Source: Microtetraspora sp. NBRC 13810 (GTDB lineage Bacteria > Actinomycetota > Actinomycetes > Streptosporangiales > Streptosporangiaceae). From it: a stretch of DNA of 64,000 nucleotides. Within the stretch, counting starts at the first letter, position 1; every line of letters begins with the position of its first letter. Below the pieces are notes generated by a model, which saw nothing but the letters and a program-made list of their open reading frames with translations, was not told where the DNA came from and ran no database searches. Positions 8,108 through 18,854 of the stretch are shown here, in pieces. The position numbers were made by a program, and so were the translations under genes. The stretch is taken from contig NZ_BSRQ01000029.1 in the NCBI RefSeq assembly GCF_030268685.1, positions 1 through 64,000 on the forward strand, read 5' to 3'.

Positions 8108-9021
8108 TGGATGAGGTCGAACTTCTCAACAGGTTGCGCGAAGAGGTCCCGATGCGGCCCGACCTGCGGGCCGAGGAACGCCGGCTGCTCGCCGGGATCA
8201 GAGGTGGTTCTCCGGCGCCTCGCCGGCGGCCCGCGCTTCGCCTGCGCTGGGGTGTCGCCCTGGCCGGGGTTCTCGCCGCCGTGGTGATCACGTCGCAGTT
8301 CGTCGGCGTGGAGGGACCGGGGGACCGGTCGCCGGTGGCCCGGCCGCCGGGCGCGGTAGTGGTGCTGGAGAACGCCGCGCTCGTCGCCGCGCGGGCCAAG
8401 CCCGCCGACATCCGCCCGGACCAGTGGTTCTACGTCAAGGAGTCACAGCACATGCCGGGCGGTGACCTGCCGACGTTCGAGCTCTGGAGCCGGATGGACG
8501 GCGAGAGGTCGGCCCTCCGTCAGGAGGGGAGCGAGCTGAAGATCGGCGACGGCGAACCGGACGCGCGGACGAACCCCGCCCGGACCCAGCGGGAGCTGGC
8601 GGACCTCCCCGTCGACCCGGACGCGTTGCTGGCGCACTTCCGCGCCTCCGAGAACGAGCGGATGGCCTGGTCGATGTGCCTGCCGGAGTGCCCGCCGGGA
8701 ACCGAGGCCGATGCGAGGGCCTTCGGGACGATCGGGTGGTACATGAAGTACGGGCCCGTGATCCCTCCGGACAGGATCGCGACGATGTACCGGGCCCTGG
8801 CGAAGATCCCGAATGTCACGATCGAGGAGAACGCCACGGACCTGGACGGGCGCAAGGGGATAGGCGTCGTATTCGACACGGGAGACGCCGGTAAGCACTA
8901 CTTCATCCTCGACGCGGTGGACTACCACTACCTCGGCAACAAGTCCGTGCGTGACGGTGAGGCGTTCGGCATGTCCCTGCTGGCCTCCGGCATCGTGGAC
9001 GAGCCGGGCGAGCTGCCCTGA
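8107..9021 (+). CDS. CU044_5270-family membrane protein, sigma partner
   Basis: Encodes 304 residues: a cytoplasmic N-terminus (MDEVELLNRLREEVPMRPDL), one membrane helix (about 48-65, WGVALAGVLAAVVITSQF) and a large outer domain. This matches the CU044_5270 family found directly after ECF sigma genes. It occupies the position of an anti-sigma factor but has no zinc-binding HxxxCxxC, so control of the sigma factor would use another mechanism. The ATG overlaps the sigma stop. A long hairpin ends the unit just downstream. Confidence 0.75.
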   Translation: MDEVELLNRLREEVPMRPDLRAEERRLLAGIRGGSPAPRRRPALRLRWGVALAGVLAAVVITSQFVGVEGPGDRSPVARPPGAVVVLENAALVAARAKPADIRPDQWFYVKESQHMPGGDLPTFELWSRMDGERSALRQEGSELKIGDGEPDARTNPARTQRELADLPVDPDALLAHFRASENERMAWSMCLPECPPGTEADARAFGTIGWYMKYGPVIPPDRIATMYRALAKIPNVTIEENATDLDGRKGIGVVFDTGDAGKHYFILDAVDYHYLGNKSVRDGEAFGMSLLASGIVDEPGELP

Positions 9022-9031
9022 TCAAGCGGAG

Positions 9032-9069
9032 GACGTCCAGGTCGGCCGGTGTGGGCCGACCTGGACGTC
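9032..9069. terminator. Perfect 16-bp hairpin, bidirectional terminator
   Basis: Arms 9032-9047 and 9054-9069 are perfectly complementary over 16 bp with a 6-base loop. It lies between the convergent ends of the CU044_5270 gene and katG, so it can serve both. No T-tract. Confidence 0.8.
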
Positions 9070-9078
9070 ATGATCAGG

Positions 9079-11780
<2,702 letters not shown>

Positions 11781-11830
11781 GGCGCCATACCTACATGCAT
11801 AAACGCGAATAGTACAAGACAACGAATGAT
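11781..11830 (-). promoter_or_regulatory. AT-rich furA-katG promoter and operator region
   Basis: This 50-base stretch is markedly AT-richer than its surroundings and contains ATTCG-type repeats around GCGAATAGTAC near 11800-11815. Fur-family operators in actinomycete katG loci are AT-rich and close to the start codon, so this is the likely FurA binding site; exact bases are not certain. Confidence 0.45.
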
Positions 11831-11900
11831 CCAAGTCTAGTGCCTTGTCAGGTAAGGAATGCGGTTGCGGCACCCACCCGGCTGCCCCATGCTGGCGTTC

Positions 11901-12389
11901 ATGCTGATCAGAGAGGCGATGCCGGACGACTGGCCCAGGATGTGGGCATTCATGGAGGGCATCGTGCGGGCTGGTAAGACGTTCTCCTGGGATCGGGACA
12001 CCACCGAGTCCCAGGCCAGGGAGATGTGGTTCCCCAAGCCGCCGGGCCGCACCTTCGTCGCCGTGGACGCGGACGGAACCGTCCTGGGCACGGCCAACAG
12101 CGTCCGCAACCACCGTGGCGGCGCCGCGCACATCGCCGGCGCGAGCTTCATGGTCGATCCGGGCCACTCCGGCCGGGGCGTCGGCCGGGCGCTCGGCGAG
12201 CATGTCCTGGAGCAGGCGCGCAAGGACGGCTTCCGGGCGATGCAGTTCAACGCCGTCGTGCAGACCAACACCCGGGCGGTGGCGCTGTGGAGGTCTCTCG
12301 GCTTCGACGTGATGACCACCCTTCCGGAAGGCTTCCACCATCCGGTTCACGGCTACGTCGGACTGCACATCATGTACCGGCAGCTTTGA
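11901..12389 (+). CDS. GNAT N-acetyltransferase
   Basis: Encodes 162 residues with a complete GNAT layout: LIREAMPDDWPRMW at the N-terminus, the acetyl-CoA motif FMVDPGHSGRGVGRALGEH, and the terminal strand ALWRSLGFDVMTTLPEGF. The Q-G-x-G-[KV]-G-x-x-L pattern is present as SGRGVGRAL. The form resembles small-molecule acetyltransferases such as those acting on phosphinothricin or methionine sulfoximine, but the substrate is unknown. Start 11901 is preferred; ATG 11889 is possible. It is divergent from furA. Confidence 0.85.
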   Translation: MLIREAMPDDWPRMWAFMEGIVRAGKTFSWDRDTTESQAREMWFPKPPGRTFVAVDADGTVLGTANSVRNHRGGAAHIAGASFMVDPGHSGRGVGRALGEHVLEQARKDGFRAMQFNAVVQTNTRAVALWRSLGFDVMTTLPEGFHHPVHGYVGLHIMYRQL

Positions 12390-12457
12390 GTCACTCCGCC
12401 CGTCGAGCCGGTTCCGCCCTCTCGCCTCGGTGATACGGGCATGGGGCGGGGCCGCGC

Positions 12458-13039
12458 TCAGGCGCTCCGCGGCGGCTCCGGTACGGCCAGGCCGGCCCGG
12501 ATCAGCGGGTAGACGCGGTGCATGAGTTCGCTGTCGCCGCGGAACCGCCGCATCGCCTGTAGCCCGACGATCAGGGTCTTGATGTCGGCCGCGTCCACGT
12601 CGGAGCGCACGGTCCCGGCGCGCTGGGACCGGGCGAGGATGTCGGCCACGGTGTCCATGAACTTCCGCTCGGCGTCCGGGAGCGCCTCGGCCAGGTCGAA
12701 GCCGACCCCCGCGACGGCGTCCGTCAGCCCCAGGTCGGTCGCGCCCTGCTCGGCCATCTGGAACAGGAACGCGTAGAGCCCCTCCCCGGGGTCGGCCGCA
12801 GCCTGGGCGAGGGCCCGCTCGATGACCTGGTGCATCCGGTCGGCCACGATCGCCTGGAACAGCGACTCCTTGGTGGGGAAGTGCCGGTACACGGTGCCCG
12901 CGCCCACGCCCGCCCGGCGGGCGATCTCGTCGATCGGGACCGCGGCGCCCTCCTGCGCGAACGTCTCGTAGGCGACCTGGAGCACGCGTGCCCGGTTGCG
13001 GGCGGCGTCCGCGCGCAGCGGCCTGGATCTCTCGGTCAA
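12458..13039 (-). CDS. TetR-family repressor
   Basis: Encodes 193 residues with an N-terminal helix-turn-helix (RVLQVAYETFAQEGAAVPID, then RAGVGAGTVYRHFPTKESLF), the standard TetR signature. The C-terminal ligand domain is unremarkable. The likely start is TTG 13039, preceded by AGGAGGG. It is divergent from a broken SDR gene, and a 9-bp inverted repeat sits in the shared spacer, so the repressor probably once controlled both itself and the dehydrogenase. Confidence 0.88.
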   Translation of the reverse strand: MTERSRPLRADAARNRARVLQVAYETFAQEGAAVPIDEIARRAGVGAGTVYRHFPTKESLFQAIVADRMHQVIERALAQAAADPGEGLYAFLFQMAEQGATDLGLTDAVAGVGFDLAEALPDAERKFMDTVADILARSQRAGTVRSDVDAADIKTLIVGLQAMRRFRGDSELMHRVYPLIRAGLAVPEPPRSA

Positions 13040-13065
13040 CGACCCTCCTGGACAAACGGGGCGTG

Positions 13066-13091
13066 CGTTCCGGTATGGCCTAACCGGAACG
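13066..13091. promoter_or_regulatory. TetR operator candidate (9-bp inverted repeat)
   Basis: CGTTCCGGT (13066-13074) and ACCGGAACG (13083-13091) are perfect inverted repeats separated by 8 bases, centred between the divergent TetR and SDR-remnant genes. Size and position fit a TetR operator. An ATTATA -10-like element follows at about 13101-13106. Confidence 0.7.
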
Positions 13092-13118
13092 GTCGCCCCG
13101 ATTATACCTGGAGGACTC

Positions 13119-13525
13119 ATGCCGCGATCGCGGTGGACCGCCGCCGACGTGCCCGGACAGCACGGACGGGTGGCTGTGATCACCGGCGCCAACACGGGTG
13201 TCGGCTTCGAGACCGCCAAGGTGCTCGCCGCGCGCGGGGCGTCGGTGGTGCTGGCCGTACGGGCGGTCCGCGCTGATTCCGGGCCGTCTTCGCCGTGCTC
13301 CGGCCACTGCTGATCCAGACCGCCGAGATGGGCGCCCTGCCCACGCTGCGCGCCGCGACTGACCCGGCCGCTCGGGGCGGTGAGTACTACGGTCCGGACG
13401 GGCTCGGCGAGAGCAAGGGGCACCCGAAGGTGGTCCGGTCGAGCGCACGGTCCCACGACGTGACCGCCCAGCGCCGGTTGTGGACGATCTCCGAGGAACT
13501 GACCGGCGTCACGTACCCGGTGTGA
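13119..13525 (+). pseudogene. Internally deleted SDR oxidoreductase
   Basis: The first 50 or so codons from ATG 13119 encode an intact Rossmann start (RVAVITGANTGVGFETAKVL, with TGxxxGxG). The frame then breaks near 13262-13295 and a second frame supplies only the C-terminal end (GGEYYGPDGLGESKGHPKVV, then TAQRRLWTISEELTGVTYPV). The NNAG region and the catalytic Ser-Tyr-Lys segment, about 180 residues, are gone. The intact SDR at 18855-19784 ends with the same YGPDGLG pattern and shows what is missing. GGAGG lies just before the ATG. Confidence 0.85.
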
Positions 13526-13627
13526 CCGAGGTCCCTACCCGGCCCGCTCCCGGAGGGGAGAGCCGTCCCGCCGAGGTCCCGGCGGCGATGAGCGGCGTCG
13601 GCTTTCCCCGCTTCTTCCCGGGGCGGG

Positions 13628-13795
13628 ATGTGCGCCGTGGGAGCGCTCTGGGTCATCGCCCCGGAGGCCACCGCCCTGTCGCTCGTCCTGGAAGACCCGT
13701 ACGCCACGGCGTATCCGGGTGCGTCTGGCGTCCACCTGTTCGTCGGCCTGGTGCTGGTGCTCACGGCCTTCGTTCCGGTGCGTCCTCGGCAGTAG
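13628..13795 (+). CDS. Small possible membrane protein or fragment
   Basis: A 55-codon frame from ATG 13628 encodes two hydrophobic stretches (ALWVIAPEATALSLVL and VHLFVGLVLVLTAFVPV). I recognise no family. It lies between a pseudogene and trpD, so it may be a fragment of a lost membrane protein rather than a real gene. There is no convincing ribosome site. Confidence 0.25.
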   Translation: MCAVGALWVIAPEATALSLVLEDPYATAYPGASGVHLFVGLVLVLTAFVPVRPRQ

Positions 13796-13948
13796 CCCGG
13801 TCCGGGCTCGCGCGCGGTGCCGAGGTGCGCGGGCGGCTGAAGGAGATCGCGGGGGAGGCCGCGGGAGAGGGTGACGAGCCTCCGGAACGCTGGTGGACGA
13901 CCCTGGCGCCGCCGGACCTGGCGCTGGTCGGGGGCCGCATCGGGTGAG

Positions 13949-15046
13949 TCACTCCTGCCGGGCGGCTTCGACCCAGCGGTTCAGCGTCGCCCTGGCCGTA
14001 CCGGAGTCCACGGCCTCCGCGCACCGGGCCAGCGCGGCGGCGAGCCGGTCGGCGAGCGGGACGGTGGACGGGGTGGTGGACGGGGTGGTGGACGGGACGG
14101 TGGACGGGGTGAGCGTCACCAGGGCGGCCGCGGCGTTGAGGAGCACCACGTCGCGGATCGGCCCGCGCCGGCCGTCGAGCAGCGCGCGCAGGACGGCGGC
14201 GTTGTGCGCGGCGTCGCCGCCGCGCAGGTCGGCGGGCTCGGCGCGGGGCAGGCCGAGGTCGCGGGGGTCGAGTTCGGTCGCCGTCACCCGGCCGCCGGTC
14301 ACCGTCCAGACCTGCGACGTGGTCACCGTGGTGAGCTTGTCCAGCCCGTCGCGGCCCCGGACGACCAGGGCGGAGCAGCCGCGGGCGGCGAGCACACCGG
14401 CGATCACCGGCGCCATCCGGGCGTCGGCCACCCCGACCACCTGGCGCCCGGGGTCGGCCGGGTTGATCAGCGGCCCGAGGAGGTTGAAGGCCGTCGGCAC
14501 CGCGAGCTCCCTGCGCGCGGCGGCGACGTGACGCAGCCCCGGGTTGAACGCGGGGGCGAAAAGGAACGTGATGCCGGCCTCGGCGGCCACCCGCGCGGCC
14601 CGCTCCGGGGTCGGTTCCAGCGATACGCCGAGGTGTTCGAGCAGGTCGGCGGCGCCGCACGACGTCGACGACGCGGCCCGGCCGCCGTGCTTGACCACGG
14701 TCACCCCGGTGGCCGCGGCGACGACGGCGGCCATGGTGGAGATGTTGACCGCGCCGGTACGGTCGCCGCCGGTGCCCGCGATGTCCACGAAGAGGCCGGG
14801 GATCGGCACCTTCGTGGCGTGCCCGCGCAGGGCGTCCACCAGTCCGCCGAGCTCCGAGGCGGTCTCGCCCTTGGCGCGCAGGGCGGTCAGGAAGCCGGCG
14901 ATCTGGGCGGAGGTCGCCTCGCCGCGGACCACCCGGCCCATCGCCCATGCCGTGTCCTCGCCGGTGAGGTCCCGGCCGTCGAGCAGCATGCCGAGGATCC
15001 CGGCCCACGAGCGGGCGGGCGTGATGGGGGGTGTCGTCGATGTCAT
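13949..15046 (-). CDS. trpD: Anthranilate phosphoribosyltransferase
   Basis: Second step of tryptophan synthesis: joins anthranilate to phosphoribosyl pyrophosphate. The 365 residues carry the PRPP site GTGGDRTGAVNIST, KHGGRAASS and the anthranilate-site region FNLLGPLINPA. The start at 15046 has GAGGAAC upstream. An unusual run of four PST[V/T] repeats sits near residues 315-331 in a loop between ALVTL and ADRLAAAL. The gene stands apart from other trp genes, as is common in actinomycetes, and is preceded by a Trp-rich leader peptide and attenuator, so expression should follow charged tRNA-Trp supply. Confidence 0.95.
   Translation of the reverse strand: MTSTTPPITPARSWAGILGMLLDGRDLTGEDTAWAMGRVVRGEATSAQIAGFLTALRAKGETASELGGLVDALRGHATKVPIPGLFVDIAGTGGDRTGAVNISTMAAVVAAATGVTVVKHGGRAASSTSCGAADLLEHLGVSLEPTPERAARVAAEAGITFLFAPAFNPGLRHVAAARRELAVPTAFNLLGPLINPADPGRQVVGVADARMAPVIAGVLAARGCSALVVRGRDGLDKLTTVTTSQVWTVTGGRVTATELDPRDLGLPRAEPADLRGGDAAHNAAVLRALLDGRRGPIRDVVLLNAAAALVTLTPSTVPSTTPSTTPSTVPLADRLAAALARCAEAVDSGTARATLNRWVEAARQE
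14061..14108. repeat. Four 12-bp tandem repeats inside trpD
   Basis: Units at 14061-14072, 14073-14084, 14085-14096 and 14097-14108 read (A/G)(C/T)GGTGGACGGG. In the gene's direction they encode PST[V/T] four times. Being in phase, they lengthen a loop without shifting the frame. Confidence 0.9.
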
Positions 15047-15100
15047 GGGCGTTCGTTCCTCGGGTGCTGGCCCTGACGAGGTCGCCGGTGACACGACGAC

Positions 15101-15121
15101 GGCCGCCTCGTCGAGGCGGCC
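15101..15121 (-). terminator. trp attenuator terminator hairpin
   Basis: A perfect 9-bp stem (15113-15121 with 15101-15109) with a 3-base loop lies between the leader peptide stop and trpD. Upstream segments can pair with it in alternative ways, giving a classic attenuator. No U-tract follows. Confidence 0.75.
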
Positions 15122-15141
15122 GGTGGGTGCGCGCAGGAGAA

Positions 15142-15167
15142 GGTGGCCGCCTAGGAGACGGGCCACC
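15142..15167 (-). promoter_or_regulatory. Anti-terminator elements of the trp leader
   Basis: In transcript order, region 1 (15167-15161, GGTGGCC over the two Trp codons) can pair with GGCCACC of region 2 (15148-15142). The other part of region 2 (15151-15145, GGCGGCC) can pair with GGCCGCC of region 3 (15121-15115), which is also the left arm of the terminator. A ribosome stalled at the Trp codons would free region 2 to hold region 3 and prevent termination. Confidence 0.7.
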
Positions 15168-15189
15168 AGCCGTTCAAGCGCGTGATCAT
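15151..15189 (-). CDS. trpL: Tryptophan leader peptide
   Basis: Twelve codons encode MITRLNGWWPVS, with tandem Trp codons at positions 8 and 9 and a TAG stop at the edge of attenuator region 2. It sits 104 bases upstream of trpD on the same strand. There is no ribosome site: a TAGAAT -10 element ends 6 bases before the ATG, so transcription probably begins at the start codon (leaderless). The peptide is a sensor; stalling at the Trp codons when charged tRNA-Trp is low should allow read-through into trpD. Confidence 0.85.
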   Translation of the reverse strand: MITRLNGWWPVS

Positions 15190-15195
15190 GCTGGG

Positions 15196-15201
15196 ATTCT
15201 A
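15196..15201 (-). promoter_or_regulatory. -10 element of the trp leader (TAGAAT)
   Basis: TAGAAT ends 6 bases before the leader ATG, predicting a transcript that starts at or next to the A of ATG. Confidence 0.6.
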
Positions 15202-15239
15202 ACCTGAAGGACCCAGCCATCCCTCCGGGAGGACCCCTC

Positions 15240-16316
15240 ATGGCTTCGATCCCCTTCAACGCCGGGGACGGCGGTTTCGCGCAGTTCCGGATCCCCTCGC
15301 TGGCCCTCACCTCCGCAGGGGTGCTCGTCGCCCTGTGCGAGGGACGCTGGAAACCGGGCGACGCCGGTGACATCAACATCGTGTCCCGGCGCAGCACGGA
15401 CGGCGGACGCACCTGGTCGCCCCTGCGGGAGGTCCTGTCGCACGGCCACGACACCGCGGGGAACCCCGCCGTCGTGACCGACCCCGCCTCCGGCGACCTC
15501 GTCCTGCTGTCGTGCCGCAACCGGGGCGGCGACACCTGGTCGGAGATCACCTCCGGCGCGGCCCCGGCCCGCCGGGTGTACGTCCAGCGCTCGGCCGACG
15601 ACGGGGCCACCTGGTCCGCACCCGCCGAGATCACCGGGCAGGTGCGCGCGGACTGGATGCGCTGGTACGCCACCGGTCCCGGGCACGGCGTCGCCATCGC
15701 GGCGGGCCCGCACGCCGGGCGGCTCGTCATCCCGTGCAACCACACCAGGGCGGGCACCGGCGCGCACCCGAAGTACTCCGGCGGGCACTGCGTCTACTCC
15801 GACGACGGCGGCAGGACCTGGACGCTCGGCTTCACCAGTTCCAACCCGAACAACGAGATCAACGAGGACGAGGCCACCGTCACCCTGCTGGCCGACGGGC
15901 AGACCCTCTACTTCAACTGCCGCTGCGCGAGCGACCGCCAGCCGGGCAACCGCGCCGACGCGATCAGCCGGGACGGCGGGCGGACCCTGGAGCGGCCCTA
16001 CCGGCCGCAGACCACGATCAGCGGTGCGATCTGCCAGGGCAGCGTGATCACCCTCGGCGACGGCAGGCTGCTGTACTCCGGCCCGTCCCATCCCAGCCCG
16101 GACGCCTCCGGCCGCGCCGCCATGGCCCTGCGGGTCAGCGAGGACGACGGCCGCACCTGGCGGACCGGGTACGAGGTGTCCGGCCTGCCGGCCGCCTACT
16201 CCGCCATGGTGCTGCTGGACGCCGCCACCGTCGGCCTGCTGTACGAGACGGGCGACTGGACCCCGGACAGCCGTATCGCCTTCGAGGCCATCCCGGTCGC
16301 CGCCCTGGAGGGCTGA
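15240..16316 (+). CDS. Sialidase-like BNR-repeat protein (GH33 type)
   Basis: Encodes 358 residues. The FRIPSL near residue 16 is the sialidase arginine motif, and four Asp-boxes (S-x-D-x-G-x-T-W) follow: STDGGRTWS, SADDGATWS, SDDGGRTWT and SEDDGRTWR. The fold should be a six-bladed propeller hydrolysing terminal sialic acids or related sugars. There is no signal peptide, so the protein appears cytoplasmic, unlike most secreted sialidases. GGGAGG lies 8 bases before the ATG. It is divergent from the trp leader, and the two promoters share about 50 bases. Confidence 0.88.
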   Translation: MASIPFNAGDGGFAQFRIPSLALTSAGVLVALCEGRWKPGDAGDINIVSRRSTDGGRTWSPLREVLSHGHDTAGNPAVVTDPASGDLVLLSCRNRGGDTWSEITSGAAPARRVYVQRSADDGATWSAPAEITGQVRADWMRWYATGPGHGVAIAAGPHAGRLVIPCNHTRAGTGAHPKYSGGHCVYSDDGGRTWTLGFTSSNPNNEINEDEATVTLLADGQTLYFNCRCASDRQPGNRADAISRDGGRTLERPYRPQTTISGAICQGSVITLGDGRLLYSGPSHPSPDASGRAAMALRVSEDDGRTWRTGYEVSGLPAAYSAMVLLDAATVGLLYETGDWTPDSRIAFEAIPVAALEG

Positions 16317-16456
16317 CCGTCGGCGCTCGCCGGCTGCCGTCGCGCAGACCAGGATCACCCTGACGATTCCCGCTAATTTCTGATCTTTCCCCACATCCCG
16401 TAAAGCCCTCGCGCAGTGCGCGGAATCTGGTTGGTCCTCGTCGTAGGGTGCCAACC

Positions 16457-18739
16457 ATGACGACGAACACTCACAGCGAGCGACCGACTACGGAAGGTGG
16501 CTTCGTCTCCGTGCTGCGGCACGACGTGCCCGCCTCCCTGGTGGTCTTTCTCGTCGCCGTGCCTCTGTCGCTGGGCATCGCGGTCGCTTCGGGGGCACCC
16601 CTGATCGCGGGGTTGGTGGCCGCCGTCGTCGGAGGAGTGGTCGCGGGTGCGATCGGCGGCTCCGTCGTACAGGTCAGCGGGCCCGCCGCCGGCCTGTCGC
16701 TGGTCGTCGCGGACCTCGTGCAGACGTACGGCTGGCGCGCGACCTGCATGATCACGTTGCTGGCCGGGGTCGCGCAGCTCCTCCTCGGCGTCTGCCGGGT
16801 CGCGCGGGCGGCGCTCGCCGTCTCGCCCGCGGTCGTGCACGGCATGCTGGCCGGGGTCGGCGCGGTGATCGCCCTGTCCCAGCTGCACGTGGTGCTCGGC
16901 GGCAACCCCCAGCGCTCGGCGATCGAGAACGTCGCGGAGCTGCCCGCGCAGATCATCAACAACCACAGCCACGCGGTCGGCGTCGGCGTGCTCACCATCG
17001 CGGTGCTCCTGGTGTGGGGCAAGGTTCCCAGCCCGCTGCGGACGATCCCGGCGCCGCTGGTCGCGCTGCTCGTCGCGGCGCTCACCGCCGCCGCCCTCGG
17101 CTGGGACGTCACACGGGTGGACCTGTCGCAGAGCCTCGACGGATGGGTGAGCCCGCTGTGGCCGCAGGGCGACTGGCACGGGGTCGTGTCGGCGGTCATG
17201 CTGGTCGCGCTGCTGGCGGGGGTCGAGTCGCTGCTGTGCTCGGTGGGCGTGGACCGGCTGCACGACGGCCGGCGCGCCGACCTGGACCGGGAGCTCACCG
17301 GGCAGGGCGTGGCGAACATCGTCAGCGGCGCGCTCGGCGGCCTGCCGGTGGCGGGCGTGATCGTCCGGAGCACGACCAACGTCCGCGCCGGGGCGCGCAG
17401 CCGCTGGTCGGCCATCCTGCACGGCGTGTGGGTGCTGCTGTTCACCCTGTGCTTCGCGTGGGCCGTCCAGCTCATCCCGATGGAGGCGCTGGCCGCGCTG
17501 CTCGTCTTCATCGGCGTCAAGATGGTCGATCTGGGCCACATCCCGCACCTGCGGGGGCACGGCGAGGCGCCCGTCTACATCGTGACGTTCGCCACCGTCG
17601 TCCTCGTCGGCCTGGCCGAGGGCATCCTGATCGGGCTCGTCCTCGCCGCCCTGCTGGCCCTGCGCCGGCTCACCTCGATCACCGTCCAGGTCATCCAGGA
17701 CCCCGACGGGCGCTGGCACGGGCGGTTCGGCGGTTCGCTGACCTTCCTCGCCGTGCCGCGGATCACGGCCGGGCTGCGCGGCATCCCGAAGGGCGCGGCC
17801 GTCGACCTGGAGCTCAACATCGACTTCATGGACAACGCCGCCTTCGACGCCATCCACGCCTGGCGGCTGGAGCACGAGCGGTCCGGCGGCACCGTCGAGA
17901 TCGACGAGTTGCACGACGAGTGGTACTCGCTGGCCGCCAGCGGGGCCAGGGTGCTGCCCTCGAAGAGCCCGCCGCGCGTTCCCGAGCGCTGGTGGCTGCC
18001 CTGGGCCTACCGCCGCCCGCGGTCCACGCAGGCCATCCCGGTCGAGATCCCGTGGGCGCACGGCACCGGCGCGGAAAGGGCCGGGCACCCCGTGCCCGGG
18101 GACGTCGCCCCCGAGCTGCTGGCCGGGGCGGGCGAGTTCCACCTGCGCACGGCGCCCCTCATCCGGCCGATCCTCACCCGGATGGCGCGCAAGCAGGAGC
18201 CCTCCCACCTGTTCATCACCTGCGCCGACTCCCGGATCGTGCCCAGCCTGATCACGTCGAGCGGTCCGGGCGACCTGTTCACCGTCCGCAACATCGGCAA
18301 CCTCGTCCCCCGCCACGGGGCCGCCCCGCCCGACGACTCCGTGGTCGCCGCGATCGAGTACGCGACGCGGGTGCTGGGCGTCCGCACGGTGACGGTGTGC
18401 GGGCACTCGGGGTGCGGGGCGATGGCGGCGCTGCTCGCCGGCGGCGTCAAGGCGGCCGAGATGCCCGGCCTGGAGCGCTGGCTGCGGCACGGCGGGCACA
18501 GCCTGGACCGTTTCGCCGCCACGCCCGCCGCCGGCGACGTCGAACCGCTCGACCGCCTCTGCCGGCTCAACGTGATCCAGCAACTGGAGAACCTCGCCAC
18601 CTATCCGGAGATCGCCGATCTCACCCGGCGGGGCAGCCTGGAACTCGTCGGCCTCTACTTCGACATCGCCGCCGCCCGCGTCCACGTCCTGGACCGCGGG
18701 CACTTCGAACCGGTCAGCGCCCACGACACCCAGGAGTGA
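16457..18739 (+). CDS. SulP anion transporter fused to beta-carbonic anhydrase
   Basis: A 760-residue fusion. Residues 1-410 are a SulP/SLC26 transporter core with about 11 hydrophobic helices, beginning HDVPASLVVFLVAVPLSLGI. A STAS-like stretch follows (GAAVDLELNIDFMDNAAFDA). From about 555 onward it is a beta-carbonic anhydrase with the zinc and catalytic motifs CADSR (Cys589, Asp591, Arg593) and HSGCG (His650, Cys653). Joining a bicarbonate-type transporter to carbonic anhydrase couples uptake to CO2 hydration at the inner membrane face. ATG 16457 is preferred over GTG 16448. It is probably monocistronic. Confidence 0.93.
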   Translation: MTTNTHSERPTTEGGFVSVLRHDVPASLVVFLVAVPLSLGIAVASGAPLIAGLVAAVVGGVVAGAIGGSVVQVSGPAAGLSLVVADLVQTYGWRATCMITLLAGVAQLLLGVCRVARAALAVSPAVVHGMLAGVGAVIALSQLHVVLGGNPQRSAIENVAELPAQIINNHSHAVGVGVLTIAVLLVWGKVPSPLRTIPAPLVALLVAALTAAALGWDVTRVDLSQSLDGWVSPLWPQGDWHGVVSAVMLVALLAGVESLLCSVGVDRLHDGRRADLDRELTGQGVANIVSGALGGLPVAGVIVRSTTNVRAGARSRWSAILHGVWVLLFTLCFAWAVQLIPMEALAALLVFIGVKMVDLGHIPHLRGHGEAPVYIVTFATVVLVGLAEGILIGLVLAALLALRRLTSITVQVIQDPDGRWHGRFGGSLTFLAVPRITAGLRGIPKGAAVDLELNIDFMDNAAFDAIHAWRLEHERSGGTVEIDELHDEWYSLAASGARVLPSKSPPRVPERWWLPWAYRRPRSTQAIPVEIPWAHGTGAERAGHPVPGDVAPELLAGAGEFHLRTAPLIRPILTRMARKQEPSHLFITCADSRIVPSLITSSGPGDLFTVRNIGNLVPRHGAAPPDDSVVAAIEYATRVLGVRTVTVCGHSGCGAMAALLAGGVKAAEMPGLERWLRHGGHSLDRFAATPAAGDVEPLDRLCRLNVIQQLENLATYPEIADLTRRGSLELVGLYFDIAAARVHVLDRGHFEPVSAHDTQE

Positions 18740-18854
18740 CCCGCCGCCCGCGAAGCCGTGTACCGCCGATGCCCGGATGAGCGGGGCATGGTCCGGAGCT
18801 GCCGCCGCTGCGACGGTGGTACTCCATCCATCCCGCTGACCAGGGAAGTCGCCG

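Noticed and set aside
13949-15757. Longer trpD frame starting upstream at 15757
   Set aside because: It would run through the leader peptide, attenuator and the sialidase gene; the start at 15046 has a ribosome site and the family N-terminus.
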